Positions 44,221-56,880 of a stretch of 64,000 nucleotides of DNA are shown here, piece after piece. The position numbers were made by a program, and so were the translations under genes. The notes under the pieces are model-generated. The model made no database searches, had not been told where the DNA came from, and was given only the letters and a program-made list of their open reading frames with translations. The stretch's first letter is position 1; the number at the start of each line of letters is the position of its first letter. Origin of the DNA: Lactuca virosa (Eukaryota > Streptophyta > Magnoliopsida > Asterales > Asteraceae). Where the stretch lies: positions 406,386,264-406,450,263 of the forward strand of contig CAKMRJ010001112.1 in the NCBI GenBank assembly GCA_928212115.1, written 5' to 3'.

Positions 44221-46579
44221 TGTAACATCCATAAAATTTCATAAAAATTTATGACTTTTTCAAACATCCAAAAGCCATTTGTTATTACAAATTGTTTTCA
44301 AAATAGTTTCATATCAGAGAATCCCAGAAACCATAAGTTCAAAACGTGAGGAGGTGCACGATCAAGCCTTCGCCTTCCCACGATCATCCGATGCACCTGA
44401 AACAATAAACTGAAACCGTAAGCACAAAGCTTAGTGAGTTCCCCCAAAGTGCCAACACACAAACAGTAGCACATATACAAATAACAACATGCATATAGAG
44501 TCTTCAGTATGACTGGACCGCCTCACCAGGCCTTCAGTCTATCTGGCCCACTCTCAGAACCTCCAGCATGTCTGGTCCGCCATTCCGGGCCTTCAGCATG
44601 TCTGGACCGTTCTCAGAACCTTTAGCATGTCTGGTCCGCCCTATTGGGCCTTCAGCCTGTCTGGACTATTCTCCGGGTCTTCGGCCTGACTGGTACGCCC
44701 CGATGGGCCTTCAGTCTATCCGGGCCGCCTTGGGTATGTTAGCCTAGAGCACAAAGCAAGACCGCCTCAACCCACCCGCGAACACACAATAAACACATAG
44801 ATATCAAACGCTAGCTAGCATGTACAAACAGTCATATAGATCTAACATATCACTAATCACAACATCATCCTATATACCAAGATACAGATCTAACATATCA
44901 CTAAACATAGCACCATCCTATATACCAGGATACCGGTCTAACAGATCACTATAATATTCAATCATAAGATAATCGGGATAACAATCCAAAGGGTCGGCAT
45001 TGGTGCCTTCGACCCTGTTAGTACAGTGAGAAAAAGTCACCTCGCGCTGCCGAAACACGCAGACGATCCCTGACCGCTGACTGCCATGTCCCGAACCATC
45101 ATCATCAAGACAACACCCCAAAAATAGTTGATCCCATTAATAGTCTCTAGTTACAGATCCGCTAGCAGATACCAAAATGACAATCATCAACATCTAGTCA
45201 CTTACTCATATAATGAGTCCAATTCAGGGTAAAATACCTTTTTACCCTTCCTCAAGCTTGGCCCAAGGCCAAGGCCCAAACTAGATGACAAAAGGTCCAA
45301 TATCAAAATAAACTCCTTAAGTCCAATTATGACCCAATTTTCCAAATTGGGCCTAATGGCCTTCACTCAAGAAGATCCAGCAAGCTAAAAGCCCAAACCA
45401 TAAAATCCCAGACGGTCCATCATAACCCAATGCAATCCAAACCCAAATCTTGATCCAAAGTCCCAAACCACTTCAAGCCCACACTTGGCCTAATTTTCCA
45501 AATTGGGCCCAACTCCTTATTGGGCCTTATCCAAAGGTCTGATCCTCTACTTATCCCAAGACGCACCTATCTAGATGAAACATTAGGGCCCAAGTATCAA
45601 AGCCCAACAGATGGCCCAATACTCGAAGCCCAAAGTCTAAAGCCCAACAGGAGACGTACGTAGGGCGTACCCCTTCAGTACGTTGGGCGTACCTCGCCTC
45701 GCATTGAACACTTACGGGGTGGTTGACTCCGAACGCGGGGCGTATGCAACCTTACGTTAGGCGTACCCTCGCAAGGACCAAAGTCATGATAAGTGCTTAA
45801 TGGCTTAAGCACTTAAGCCCAAATTTCAGATCCACTACTCAAATGTGCTCTAGAACCAAAAAGTATCAAACTTTAAGACTTTGGTCGACTAAAAAGGGCT
45901 TAAGACATGGTCTTAATCCATTAAGACCTCCTACAAAGAACTAGAGACCAAACTAGCTCAAGGGACCTCATTTTTATGCCTTAGGACCCATCCTCGGGTC
46001 TGAAATGACAGCTTAACTCAACCAAAATAAAGCATGCACAATATTGGGACTCTTGGGACAAGTAGAATGCCAAAAAGTAACCAAAACAAGATCTATAAAA
46101 TCCAAGCATAAAGGTAGAAGCTTTATACCGTCTAAAGCTTCCCAAGATAGTGATACTCCAGATCTACAAGCTTGATTCCTTCCTTGACTCCTTTGATGCA
46201 CCAACTTCTTATTCAACTACCCAAGAGACATATTCTTAGCTCACACACATAAAAGAGAGGCTAGGGTTTGGGGAAAACGGCTCAAAACTATGGAGGCTGG
46301 AATGATAGAGGGTAATGAGCTCATAAGGACACTTATATACCACCCAAACCCTAAATGTTAGGGTTTCTCCCTGGCACTTGTGCGCCCAGCGTACTAGGGT
46401 ATGCCCAAATATGCTTAGCATACTCACATGTACGCCCAACGTACTACTCAAGTTCCCAAAATCATCTTTTTGCCACTAGGGCCTCCCTTTGCCACTTCTT
46501 TCCTAACCAAGGGGCCAAAATGACATAATTCCAAGTTCAAGGGATGAATTTGAAGTTACTTGAAAGATGGTGTGTTACA
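44221..46579 (-). mobile_element. Solo gypsy LTR with TSD TATTA
   Basis: One LTR of 2,359 bases, TGTAACATCCATAAAA to GGTGTGTTACA. TATTA flanks it exactly (44216-44220, 46580-46584). A TATA-like TATATAAG on the minus strand sits at about 46338, with GTACG-type motifs next to it (46380-46450) and again at 45650-45770. A tandem array of about 30-base half-units (CAGCATGTCTGGTCCGCC and the like) lies at 44510-44740. No internal genes. Confidence 0.9.
44510..44740. repeat. Tandem repeats inside the LTR
   Basis: About seven half-units of 28-33 bases, alternating GGCCTTCAGCNTGTCTGG and CCTCCAGCATGTCTGG. Related arrays occur in the LTRs at 47620-47830, 57175-57330 and, more diverged, 49200-49420 and 59690-59960. 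Confidence 0.8.
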
Positions 46580-46917
46580 TATTACTTAGTATAATATTTG
46601 GTTAATCCTAGCTCTAACAATTTAATGATCATAAACTACAAGGTAATCAAGTTCATGCAATTCAAATGGTCATTAAACCACATTTAACTTGAACTAAAGC
46701 AACAAAGATTAGAACTTTAACATGCTAGGTGATGATAATCAAACACAAGCTTTAACCAACTTCATAAAATCCACATAAAGTAAGAAAGTAACTCATAGTA
46801 TTAGGATTCATCTACACTAAATGAAATCCTAAGGATCTAGCTACTCATGGCAGCAAACAAACTCATAAAAACAATAAAAAGTAAGCTAGACATGGTAAAT
46901 CTAATGCAAACCAAGTG

Positions 46918-48105
46918 TGTAACATCCAGACTTTTGAGGTACTTTATATTTAATTTTTTTGGCATATTTAGGGTTGCCACGATGTGATGAAGGACCACCA
47001 TGATGTGGCAAGTCTGGATTATAACGTGTGTTTCATTTTATCCGCCACGGCGTAGCAACCGCCTGATGGCAAACCCTAATTTTCCGGGTTTCCTCCCTAT
47101 TTAAAGGAATGAGGATGCTAGGGTTAGCTCATCCTCAACCTCCTCAAGCCTTGAAGAAACCCTAATCTCTTTCCTCCATTGTTTAACCTATTTTTCGTGT
47201 TCTTGGAACCTATTGAAGAAAGAAGGAGGAAGTATTGAGCTAAGATCCAGCAAGCAAGTTTTGACTCTTCACCATGGCACTCTTCTGGACCTTTTTAAGT
47301 GTCCTATACTCGATTTTTATCATGTTAGGCTGCTAGATCTTGAGCTTTGTCCCATAATATTCATAAAATTTTCAACTTTATGAGTCTTCCTCACTGTACT
47401 TGTGGGTCGAAGGCACCAAGGCCGGCTCACTCGATTTTGTATCCTGGTATATTGGATTGTTGTTATGTTGAGTACGTGCTAGATTGGTAGATTTGTGTGA
47501 TTACATGTGTTCACTGAGTATGTGCTAGATTGGTAGATCTGTATGATTACTTGTACTTGCTGGTTATTGATTGTTATAGTATATGTCGACATGTTACAGT
47601 TTGTTAGGGGTGAGGCGGTCATGCTTTGTGATGAAGGCCAAGATATCCAAGGAGTTCGGATAGAATGTAGGCGTGTGAGGCGGTCCAGTCAGTCCGAAGG
47701 CCCGAAGAGCGGTCTAGATAGGTTGTAGGCCTTGTGCGGCGGTCCAGTCAGGCTGAAGGCTCGCACAACAGTCCAGATAGGTTGTAGGCCTGGCGCGGTA
47801 GTCCATACAGGTTGAAGGCTCATATATGCATGTTTTTATCTGTTTGGTTGTGAGTGGTACTTTGGGGGAACTCACTAAGTTTTAGCTTACAGTTTCATTT
47901 TATTGTTTCAGGTACTTCAGATGATTGTGGCAAGGCGAAGTCGTGATCATACACATCCTTCGATGACATGTTTTGGAGATTTATGATACACTGATCTAGG
48001 GATATTTGTATTTTATACATGGTTATGATATGGTTTTTTGTTGAAAACAATAAATTCTCTTGATTTAAAAATGAAAAAAAAATATTGTGATTGCGGGATG
48101 TTACA
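46918..48105 (+). mobile_element. Gypsy LTR in opposite orientation, no TSD
   Basis: 1,188 bases from TGTAACATCCAGAC to GGGATGTTACA. It is related to the LTR at 44221-46579 but reversed: its GTGGGTCGAAGGCACCAAGG is the complement of a segment near 44985. A TATA-like TATTTAAAGG is at 47098 and CCACG/ATGTGG-type near-palindromes precede it (46975-47075). Flanks (AAGTG, TATGC) do not match, so it may come from recombination between two elements. Confidence 0.75.
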
Positions 48106-48420
48106 TATGCATCCTAAGATGGCATGAGCGTCAGCCATGTATCTTCTTTGTTGGATAAAGTGACCGAAAAACTCTTCTCTTAGCTGGTGGAAATCATGTA
48201 TGTTGTCAACCGGTAAGATTTTGTACCATAACCTTGTTGGCCCCGACAAGGTGGTTGGGAAGAAAATACACCAGTATTTTTCGTCTAGGTAGTAAGCATT
48301 CATCGTCCATTTATAGTTTTCAATGTGATCGTCTGAATCACCTGACCTATCATACTTTTAAATTTATGGTATGTTCGCTCCTACCGGTAGCTAATATTTA
48401 CGTATACTTCTAATGAGAGG
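48106..48420 (-). pseudogene. Gypsy Gag fragment (Tat/Athila style)
   Basis: The frame reads SGDSDDHIENYKWTMNAYYL, then IFFPTTLSGPTRLWYKILP and LREEFFGHFIQQRRYMAD, which match the retrotransposon gag domain (PF03732 style: FPxxLxGxAxxWYxxLP...F...F...R). It ends abruptly at the LTR. The 48420-48935 stretch beyond it is Lys/Ser/Thr-rich on the same strand and could be the gag N-terminal region, broken by stops. Confidence 0.6.
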
Positions 48421-48935
48421 TGAGTTGTCTGACCTCAGGAATTGACAATTATTGGTGTTTCTATTTGAGTCCCTTTGTTTGTTGTCGTTCGTCATTTGTG
48501 ATGCTCATTGAATATGCGGTGTTGCTTGATTTCTGGGGATGGTTTGTGAAGCGTGGGTTCGTTGGGATTGTAGCGGCCAAAACACTTGATAATGTATGTA
48601 TGGGAACAGATGTGGTAATAGTATGTACGGTGGTAAATTTTGATGTTTTGTTGTTTTCGTAGTTATTAAGTGTAGCTGTAATAACGGTGGTAAGACCTGT
48701 ACCGTCAACTCATTGTTTTTGGTAGTGGTCTTAGGCGGTCCTATGGACACGTTTGGTTTTCCTATGCTATAACTGCTATCTGATGCGACCGTTTTTGAGG
48801 CTGTTTGTCTCGCTTTCTTCCATTTGCTTGGCGATTTTTGATGTGGTTCTCCTTCCTCCTGTATGTATGCTGGTGTATGGCAGGAAGAAACAATTTTGGT
48901 GGTACCGCACTTGTCGTCGTCGTTGTGATCAGAGT

Positions 48936-51900
48936 TGAAACATCCCAAAAATCACAACAAATTTAAACTTTTGAAAACAAACCATACTCATAAAATGTTT
49001 ACAAAATCATTGTTTCCAAATTTTTTATCAATATCAGAGTATCCCAAAATCATAAGCCCTAAAACAGATGATGTGTACGGCCACGCCTTCGCCTTCCCGC
49101 AATCATCAGAAGTACCTGAAACAATAACTAAAACTCGTAAGCCAAAGCTTAGTGAGTTCCCCCAAAGTACCACCACACAAATACAAAACAAAAATGAGCA
49201 AGCATGATGGGTCCAATCAGCCATCGGGCTGGAACACCCCAGGGTCCACAGCCATCGGTCTGGATTACCCCTGGCCCAATCAGTCATCAGACTGGAATAC
49301 CCTCAGGCCCTCAGTACGAGTCCGGCGTACTAACCGGCCCTCGGCTCGTATCTGGAATGATCTTGAGCCCTCAGTATGAGTCTAGCATGCCAATCGGCTC
49401 TTACTCATATCTGGAATGCTCACGGATTTGTTGGCTACAGCATAGAGGAGTACAACCTGAACCCATCATAATATGTCGACATATACATAACATATAAACA
49501 TATAATCAGTCAAGCAGGAAATATACATATCTACAAATCACTACCACATAGCACATCCTATAAGCTAGGATACAGTTCTAACATATCATTACAACATAGC
49601 AACATACGGTAGACCAAGATATCAATCCAATAGGCCGGCCTTGGTGCCTTCGACCCAAAAGTACAGTGAGGAAAACTCACCTCACAGCCTGACGAAAAAC
49701 TGATCAATACTTTGATCCCGAATACTAGCTCCACCTAAGTCCTAAATGTCCAAACATTTCCCATTAATACAATAATCAAAATTTCCCTAATTACTCTTGG
49801 TCAAACTTGATCATAACTAATAAGTCAACTGAGTCAACCCAGCCGAGTCGACTCAGGACGAGTACACGGGGCGTACTTGAGTTGACCGGAAAAAGAGGGA
49901 ATGGACCGCGTACGCATGACGTACACTAAGGTACGCATGACGTACGCATTAAGTGCCCAATACCCCAAAGTACAACATCTTAATGCATTAAGACCTTCTA
50001 AAGAGTGCATGGAGCAAAACTAACCATCAAGACCACATTTTTATGACTTAAGACCCCTCCTAAGGTCTGAAAGGACGACTTAATGGGTCAAGAACATGTT
50101 ATGCTCAAGAACCACCATTTTGGGACAAAAAGTAACTTAATAGAATGAAATGCATAGATATACAAGATGGAATGATAAATTTGCAAGCTTTATACCTCCT
50201 GGAGGTTGCAAACAAGGAAGGAATCTCAGATCCAAAATGCTTTCAAGCTTCAAGCTCCTCTCACCACCTTCTTCTTCTTCAAACACACCTCCAAAACACT
50301 CCTATGGGCTAAAAAATGGACTCTTCTCACTTAGGGTTGCCTAAGACGATTTTCACAGAGGGAGGCTACTGAGGATATGACGCATGAAATTATAATGGTG
50401 TTTATATATGGCCAAAACCCTAAAAATTAGGGTTTGGACATTTTACGTGTATGCCCTGCGTACGAGATATACGCCCAGCCAGGGCCGTTCCATTGGTTTT
50501 CTATGCCCAGGGCGAGATGAATAATAATGCCCCTATATTGGTATCGTACAGTGCATCAATCACATATGTTGTATTATAGAAAAAAACTTAATCAATCTTT
50601 ATTTTAATAGAATCTAGAATTTTGTAAGAGAATGTCAAAAATCACAATTACATTTGGATACCAATATCTGTCTATTGGATAATCAAAATTCACAATTAAG
50701 AGTATTTAACAAAAAAATGTCTATTGGATAATCAAAATTCACAACCGAGAGTATTTAACAAAAAAAACATAAGTAATCGACTACCATTTGGCAAATTAAT
50801 TCACAATTACATACAAGTATTTGGCAAATCGGTTAAAAAATAGACAAGTACTTGGCTAACAGATTCAAAATTACAATAAATTTCGCAATTGCAAAATACC
50901 AATTACACATGGATTCAAACAAGTTGGCAGTTTTCAAAACATTAAACTAATAAAAATTTAACATAAGGGAACATATCATAAAAAGCAACAAAACGTCAAA
51001 ACCATATATGTAAATTGCATCCAAACTTGAACTCTGAAATTAGATCAGACATCCAAATACTTTAATATCAAATCTAATGGATAATCAAATATGGAGTACT
51101 ACAATTTCAATTTAAATAAAAATTCACGAAGATAATTACTAATTAGTATTATAATTACATGACTAATGAAATTGAAAAAGTACTCATCATAAATTTGAAC
51201 TCGGAACTGTGAACTGCTTTCTGGTTTCTAACTCAAACTTTCAGCACATAATTGAACTCCTATAAGCTAGAGCCCTATCCTGAGGCAAACCACAAATTTG
51301 AAATCAGAAGAATAAGAGAATAAATGTGAAATCAAAGATGCATATTTCGAACAAAACTAATATATTTCGAACAAAACGGGAATCAAAAATAGGAGAATAT
51401 GATAATAGTAGAAATAAATACCTCCTTAACTGAAGGCTTTGAAAAATATATGAAAACTAAGAATTGGGAATCAGAAATATGAGATTGACAACTTAATTTG
51501 AAATCCAACTTATACAAAATCGCCAAATCCAGAATCATATATAGGAGAATAAGAAAAATCAAAATCAAAATTAGTTTTAAAAACCAATCGTTTCATAGAA
51601 GCATAACTCATCGATTTCTGCAGAGTTCGTGCTTCTAGGCGTCGATTGGTAATCAACAATCACAAATGTTGACAACATCTCCAACGTCGATTCGCACACA
51701 CGCCCTATGCCTTGCCTCCAGGCTCCAACGTCGTCTGTGTCTATTGAGAAAACAAAAATCTTGGGCGAATTTATTTGGGCCAACTGAAATATACACTATT
51801 AGTTATTGAATTAAATTGATGCCCCTTACAATATGTTGCCCTGGGCCTTAGCCCATCTCATCCATGTATTGGGTCGGGCCTTTGCCCAGCATACTAGGGT

Positions 51901-52080
51901 CCGCCCTAGTACGCTCAACGTACACATCGTGTGCCCAACATACTAACCTCAAGTCCAAAATTTACCACAATGCCACTATGGGCCAATCTTCCAATCTTTT
52001 CAACTTTAGGAGGACTCAAAATGCAAAATTATTCAAATATAGGGTCAAAATTAGAAGTACCTCATCATTGGGATGTTACG
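48936..52080 (-). repeat. 3' LTR of the chromovirus, enlarged by a hAT insertion
   Basis: Begins TGAAACATCCC and ends GGGATGTTACG (terminal A changed to G). Less the insert it is about 1.74 kb. GTACG-type motifs cluster at 49855-49950, 50445-50475 and 51890-51935; TATATATGG complement at 50403 is the probable TATA region. Confidence 0.88.
50480..51882. mobile_element. hAT-like non-autonomous element in the LTR
   Basis: Comparison with the other LTR shows 1.4 kb extra here. The ends are weakly inverted (CAGGGCCG left; AAGGCCCG as complement of the right) with related sub-terminal text (CCCAGGGC...GGGGC). The flanks CGCCCAGC and TGCCCAGC give an 8-bp duplication with one mismatch, as in hAT elements. 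The interior is AT-rich, except for a GC-richer minus-strand frame at 51577-51783 (MAQINSPKIFVFSIDTDDVG) that I do not recognise. Confidence 0.7.
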
Positions 52081-52097
52081 GTTCTCCCCCACTTGAA

Positions 52098-53274
52098 CTA
52101 GACTTCTTCCTCGAAGTCGGCTGCGGCGAATAACTCAGGATAATGCTCCCGCATCTCAGCCTCCGGCTCCCAGGTCCACTCGGAGCCTCTCCGATGTTGC
52201 CACTGAACCTTTACCAAAGGTATCTCCTTATTGCACAGGACCTTCATCTTTCTTTTGAAAATAGCTACCGGCCTCTCAATATAATTCAAGTGCTCATCGA
52301 GCTGAATATCATCCATAGGAACCAATGTATCACTGTCCAACACACACTTCTGCAACTAAGAGACATGGAAAGTGTTGTGGATCTGACTGAGCTCACTCGG
52401 AAAATCCAACCGGTAGGCCACCCTTCCTACCCTGGAGATCACACAGAAAGGTACAATATATCGGGGACACAATTTCCCCCTCTTCCTGAAGCGTATCACA
52501 CCATTCCAGGGTGAGACCTTCAATAACACCATATCGCCGATCTGATATTCCAACTCTTCTGCCGACTCTGGGCTGTCTGCAATCTCTGCCTAATCTGGTG
52601 AATAAGCTCAATGGTCTGAAGGATTACTTTGGTCCTTCCTATGACCTTGTGACCAACCGTTCCCCAACATACCGGAGTACGACATCTCCGACCATACAAG
52701 AACTCAAAAGGTGGGGCACCAATGTTGGAGTGATAGTTGTTGTTGTAGGAGAACTCCACAAGAGGTAGGTAGGAATCCCAACTCCCACCAAAATCTATGA
52801 CACAAGCCCGCAACATATCCTCAAGTGTCTAGATGGTCCGCTCACTCTAAACGTCGGTCTTCGGGTGATACGCAGTGCGGAAATGTAGCCTCGTGCCCAA
52901 TTTCTTGTGGAACTTCTTCTAGAATCGGGAAGTGAACCGAACATCTCGGTCTGAAAAAATGGAGATCGGAACCCCATGATGAGAAACAATCTCCCAGAAA
53001 TACATATCAACCAACTTTTCGGCTGAAGAGCTCTCCCGGATGGCCAAAAAGCGGGCACTCTTGGTCAATCGATCCACGATGACCCATATAGCATCAAAAC
53101 CCTTGGCAGTCATTGGCAATTTGGTGATAAAATCCATGGTGATCTGTTTCCACTTCCAGATGGGAACCTCCAAAGGCTGCAGCTTGCCATGCGGCCTTTG
53201 ATGCTCGGCCTTGACCATCCTACAGGTCAAACATCTCTCGACGTACCAGGCTATCTCCCTATTCATACACGGCT
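52098..53274 (-). pseudogene. Chromovirus integrase with chromodomain
   Basis: Reading down from 53274: CLTCRMVKAEHQRPHGKLQP (end of the zinc domain), then the core with MDFITKLPMTAKGFDAIWVI and FSDRDVRFTSRF, and the region around YHPKTDV where the catalytic Glu follows. The C-terminal part has IGDMVLLKVSPWNGVIRF and LSQIHNTFHVSQL, then a chromodomain (ERPVAIFKRKMKVL, VKVQWQHRRGSEWTWEPE) that in this family targets heterochromatin. Stops at 52829, 52847, 52919 and 53273 are all TAG, and a small deletion near 52530 shifts the frame. Confidence 0.88.
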
Positions 53275-54000
53275 ACCAGTAATTCAATCTCAAATCCCGA
53301 TACAACTTGGTGGCTCCCGGTTGTATATAAAAGTGAGACTTATGAGCCTCCTCCAACATTATCTGCCTGATCCCACCAGAAACTGGAACCCAAACCCGAC
53401 CGCACCGGGTCAACAACCCTCGACTATCGGTGACAAACCTATCGATCTTGTCCGCGATCCTCTCTTGTTTCTGGTTCTCCTTCCGAACCCCCTCGTCTCG
53501 TGCCTCCTTGATCAAATCCAAAAGAGGAGAATCAACGGATATCCACATACACATCTCTCCAACTAAAGATCCAGCCGAATTGCGGCTCAATTCATCTACT
53601 ACCACATTCGCTTTACCCGGATGGTAAAGGATCTCGTAGTCATAATCCTTTACCACGTCCAGCCACCTGCGCTGTCTCATGTTCAGGTTCGACTGGTCCA
53701 TAAGGTATCTCAAACTCTTGCGATCCGTGTAAACATTACAACAGACCCCATAAGGATAATGTCTCCAAATCTTGAGGGCAAACACCACTGTCCCCAAATC
53801 CAGATCATGAGTAGGATACAACGCCTCATGCGGCTTCAGCTGCCGAGAAGCATAAGAAATCACTCGTCCCCTCTGCATAAGGACCGTCCCTAACCCAGTG
53901 ATGGATGCATCACAAAATACCACAAAATCCTCGACATCCTCTAGAAGGGTCAACACTGAGGCCTCACATAACCTCCGTCGCAGTGTCTCAAAAGCAACCT
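53275..54000 (-). pseudogene. Chromovirus RNase H and integrase zinc domain start
   Basis: From VLTLLEDVEDFVVFCDASIT the RNase H domain runs on with YASRQLKPHEALYPTHDLDL, VYTDRKSLRYLMDQ and EILYHPGKANVVVDELSR. The following linker leads to HKSHFYIQPGATKLYRDL, the HH part of the integrase zinc domain. Open for 227 codons, then TAG in place of Trp. The D in CDAS and the E in ELxxV-like positions suggest an originally complete domain. Confidence 0.88.
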
Positions 54001-54824
54001 AGTGCTCAGGGCCCCATTGGAAATCCACTCCCTTCCTCGTCATATGAGTGAGGGGTACTGCGATCTTAGAGAAATCTTGGATAAATCTCCGATAGTATCC
54101 TGCAAAACCCAAGAACCTCGTGATCTTTGAGCGAGATTTCGGAACCTCCCACTGTATCACTGCCTCGATCTTGGCCGGACCGACCAAAATCCTGTCTTCG
54201 TTAACGAGATGTCCCATGAACCGTACCTCTCGTAACTAAAACTCACACTTCAAGAACTTGGCATACAGCCGTTCCTGCCTCAATACTCTCAGAAGCTCTT
54301 GAAGGTGCTCCGTGTGCTGCTCTCTGGTCTTGGAATGCACCAAGATATCATCAATGAACACGATAACAAATCGGTCGAGCATCGGCCTGCACACTCGATT
54401 CATCAAGTCCATAAACACTACAGACGCATTAGTGAGCCCAAATGGCATCACCACGAACTTGTAATTCCCATAACGAGTCCGGAACACGGTTTTCTCCACG
54501 TCCTCCTCTCTCACTCTCACCTGATGATATCCGTACCTCAGATCGATCTTGTAAAACCAAGATGCTCCCTGGAACTGATCAAAGAGGTCATCAATACACA
54601 GAAAGGGATAACGGTTCTTCATCGTTAACTTGTTCAACTCCTGGCAATCAATGCACATCTGGTGTGAACAGCGCTCCCCACGGCGAATTGCTCGGTCCGA
54701 TGAACTGCTTGCCTAACAACTCCTAAAGCTGATAGGACAATTTCTGCATCTCGGGTGGTGCCAAGAGGTACTGCGCCTTGGCGATCGGAACCGCACCTGG
54801 CACTAGGTCAATCCTAAACTCAAC
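54001..54824 (-). pseudogene. Chromovirus reverse transcriptase
   Basis: Blocks in order: MCIDCQELNKLTMKNRYPF, IDLRYGYHQVRVREEDV, FVVMPFGLTNASVVFMDLM and the catalytic VIVFIDDILVHSKT (F-I-D-D, about 54350), then FMGHLVNEDRILVGPAKIEA and FLGFAGYYRRFIQDFSKIA. The usual D-Y-R-x-L-N is C-Q-E-L-N. TAG stops at 53999, 54236 and 54723 break the frame. Confidence 0.88.
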
Positions 54825-55409
54825 CTACCTCTCGGGAGGCACACCAAGTAACTCCTTAGGGAATACATCGGCAAATTCCCTAAAACCCAATACATCTGAA
54901 ACCGAGACCTGATCCCTCACCCGAGTATCAACCACATAAGCCAGATAACCCGCACAACCATTCTGAATATACTGTCGAGCCCTGGCTGCCAAAGAAAACC
55001 TTGAACCAACCCCGGTACCCTCTCCATAGAAAACCAGTTGTCCCCCACTTGGGGTTCGAACTACTACTCGCTGGACCTCGCAATCGATCATGGCACCAAA
55101 CCTGCTCAGCCAATCCATACCCACTATCACGCATACATCCCCCATGGGGATAGGGATCAGATCAATCGGATAAGGCACCCCAAAGATCTCCAATACACAA
55201 CCTTGAAATACTTTGGATGCAGAAACCCCGTGTTCGTTGGCGATAGAAACCCACAACGAACACTCTAACTCCCCAAGAGGCATATCAAACTCCCTACTGA
55301 ACGTGTAAGATACAAAAGACCGACTCACACACGAGTCAAAAAGCGCAAGAGCAGGAAAATAATTCACTAGGAATCTACCTCGGGGGCTCCGCCTTTCCCT
55401 GACTCCCAT
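54825..55409 (-). pseudogene. Chromovirus aspartic protease region
   Basis: The 194-codon frame includes LFDSCVSRSFVSYTF, where the active-site triad D-S-G reads D-S-C, so the enzyme should be inactive. Downstream VIVGMDWLSRFGAMIDC and the linker to RT (ADVFPKELLGVPPER) are as in the family. Confidence 0.85.
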
Positions 55410-56530
55410 CTGTGATCCTCAGAGTAACCGGCACTGGAGCCTGTGCTGGCCTAGCAGCAAGCAAGGGACAGTTGGCCTTCACATGGCCAACCTGGTCGCA
55501 GTGATAACAAATCCTGGTGTTGGGTACTGGAGCCTGCTTACGGCAATCCCTCGCAACATAGCCCTACCTGCCACATTTGTGGCATCCAGAAGAAGACCGA
55601 AAAGCACCATCATGAACCTTGTCGCACTTTCCACAAGCGCGGCCCCTCTGACTCCCAGATCTAACATCAGCGGCCTTGCACCGCTTTGGCGCAGGTTGCG
55701 ACTGCGTCGGGGCCTACCTCTACTCCCTCGTCTGGAGCTCCATCTCAATCTCCCGCCGCCTAGCAGCCTCCTGTAAATCCACCATTGAACCATAGCGCTG
55801 CGTAGACACAAACTAACGGATGTCCGTCTTGAGCATTCTCAAGTACCGGGTCATCTAAGCTTTCTCAGAAGTAGCAAACTCAGGGCAAAACATAGCTCTC
55901 TCTATAAACATCTTGGTGATCTTCGTCGTCGACTCGGTCCCCTGCCTCAAATTTAAGTACTCATGGGCCAGCCTCTCCCGCTTTACCAATAGAACATATC
56001 TCGAGCGAAACATATCAGAGAACTGCTCCCATGAAACTGCAGCTCGTTGCTCTGGGGTGTATGAACTAGTAACCAACCTCCACCAATCCTTCGCTCCATA
56101 CCGAAGAAGGTTCAGAGCGCACTTTGACCTTCTGGTCAGCTGGGCAAGAGCACGTAAAGAAACATCCCTCAACGTCAGATAGCCACCTCATGGCTATGAT
56201 CGGATCCTGAACCCCGTCAAATATCGGGGGCTTCGTATTGTCGAATTCCCGGTACTAGAAAGCTGTCCCAACGTCAATCTCAGCCGCAGCAACGACCAAG
56301 GTAGCTGCAGCAACATCAGTCTCAGAAAGTGCAGCATAACGGTGATCGAAGAACTCCATCATAGCGGTCTTGATAGACCCAAACAGCTCCAATATCTGCT
56401 CCCGGATAATAGAAATAGCCTCCTCACAAAGGATCTCCCTAACCCGATCCTCAGTTAATCCTGGCCCATCCTGGCCACCTGTTCTGACTCCTGATCCGGA
56501 TCCCAACTCAAATCGTCTCGTAACAACCAT
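55410..56530 (-). pseudogene. Chromovirus Gag
   Basis: ATG 56530 (MVVTRRFELGSGSGVRTGGQ) starts after a CA/TA microsatellite. The core reads VKCALNLLRYGAKDWWRLVT-like text with WEQFSDMFRSRYV and LRQGTESTTKITKMFIERA. Near 55560 and 55500 two knuckles appear, the second, CYHCDQVGHVKANC, complete. TAG stops near 56256, 55857 and 55814 interrupt it, each at a position where Gln (CAG) is expected. Confidence 0.85.
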
Positions 56531-56563
56531 ACTGAAAATAAACCAGGAAGATATTATATAAAA

Positions 56564-56566
<3 letters not shown>

Positions 56567-56610
<44 letters not shown>
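56567..56610. repeat. (TA)n(CA)n microsatellite
   Basis: TA repeat followed by CA repeat, just upstream of the gag start. Confidence 0.95.
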
Positions 56611-56880
56611 CATAGGAATCAATTCCCAACAAAACCCTAGGGGTTGTGACTTCCCTGCTATGCGTACAGATCCTGTGCTTCCAGTAGTACGGGCCCATAA
56701 TACCTTCCGCACCTACTTGTATTTGTCTCATAGGATCATCACAACAACCCTAACACCCAGTAGAATACACATACACCCTATTATTACTTCCTAGAGAAAG
56801 GCTAGACATCTCTTGACTGGTCGGCTGACCCCACATAACTCATCCATGAAACTTTTACCAACCCTGCAGCACTCGCGTAT

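Noticed and set aside
44510..44740. CRISPR-like array
   Set aside because: Plant nuclear DNA; the units are diverged LTR-internal tandem repeats with no spacers.
54299..55776. Plus-strand frames across the chromovirus pol region
   Set aside because: Antisense shadows of RT, protease and gag; no family resemblance.
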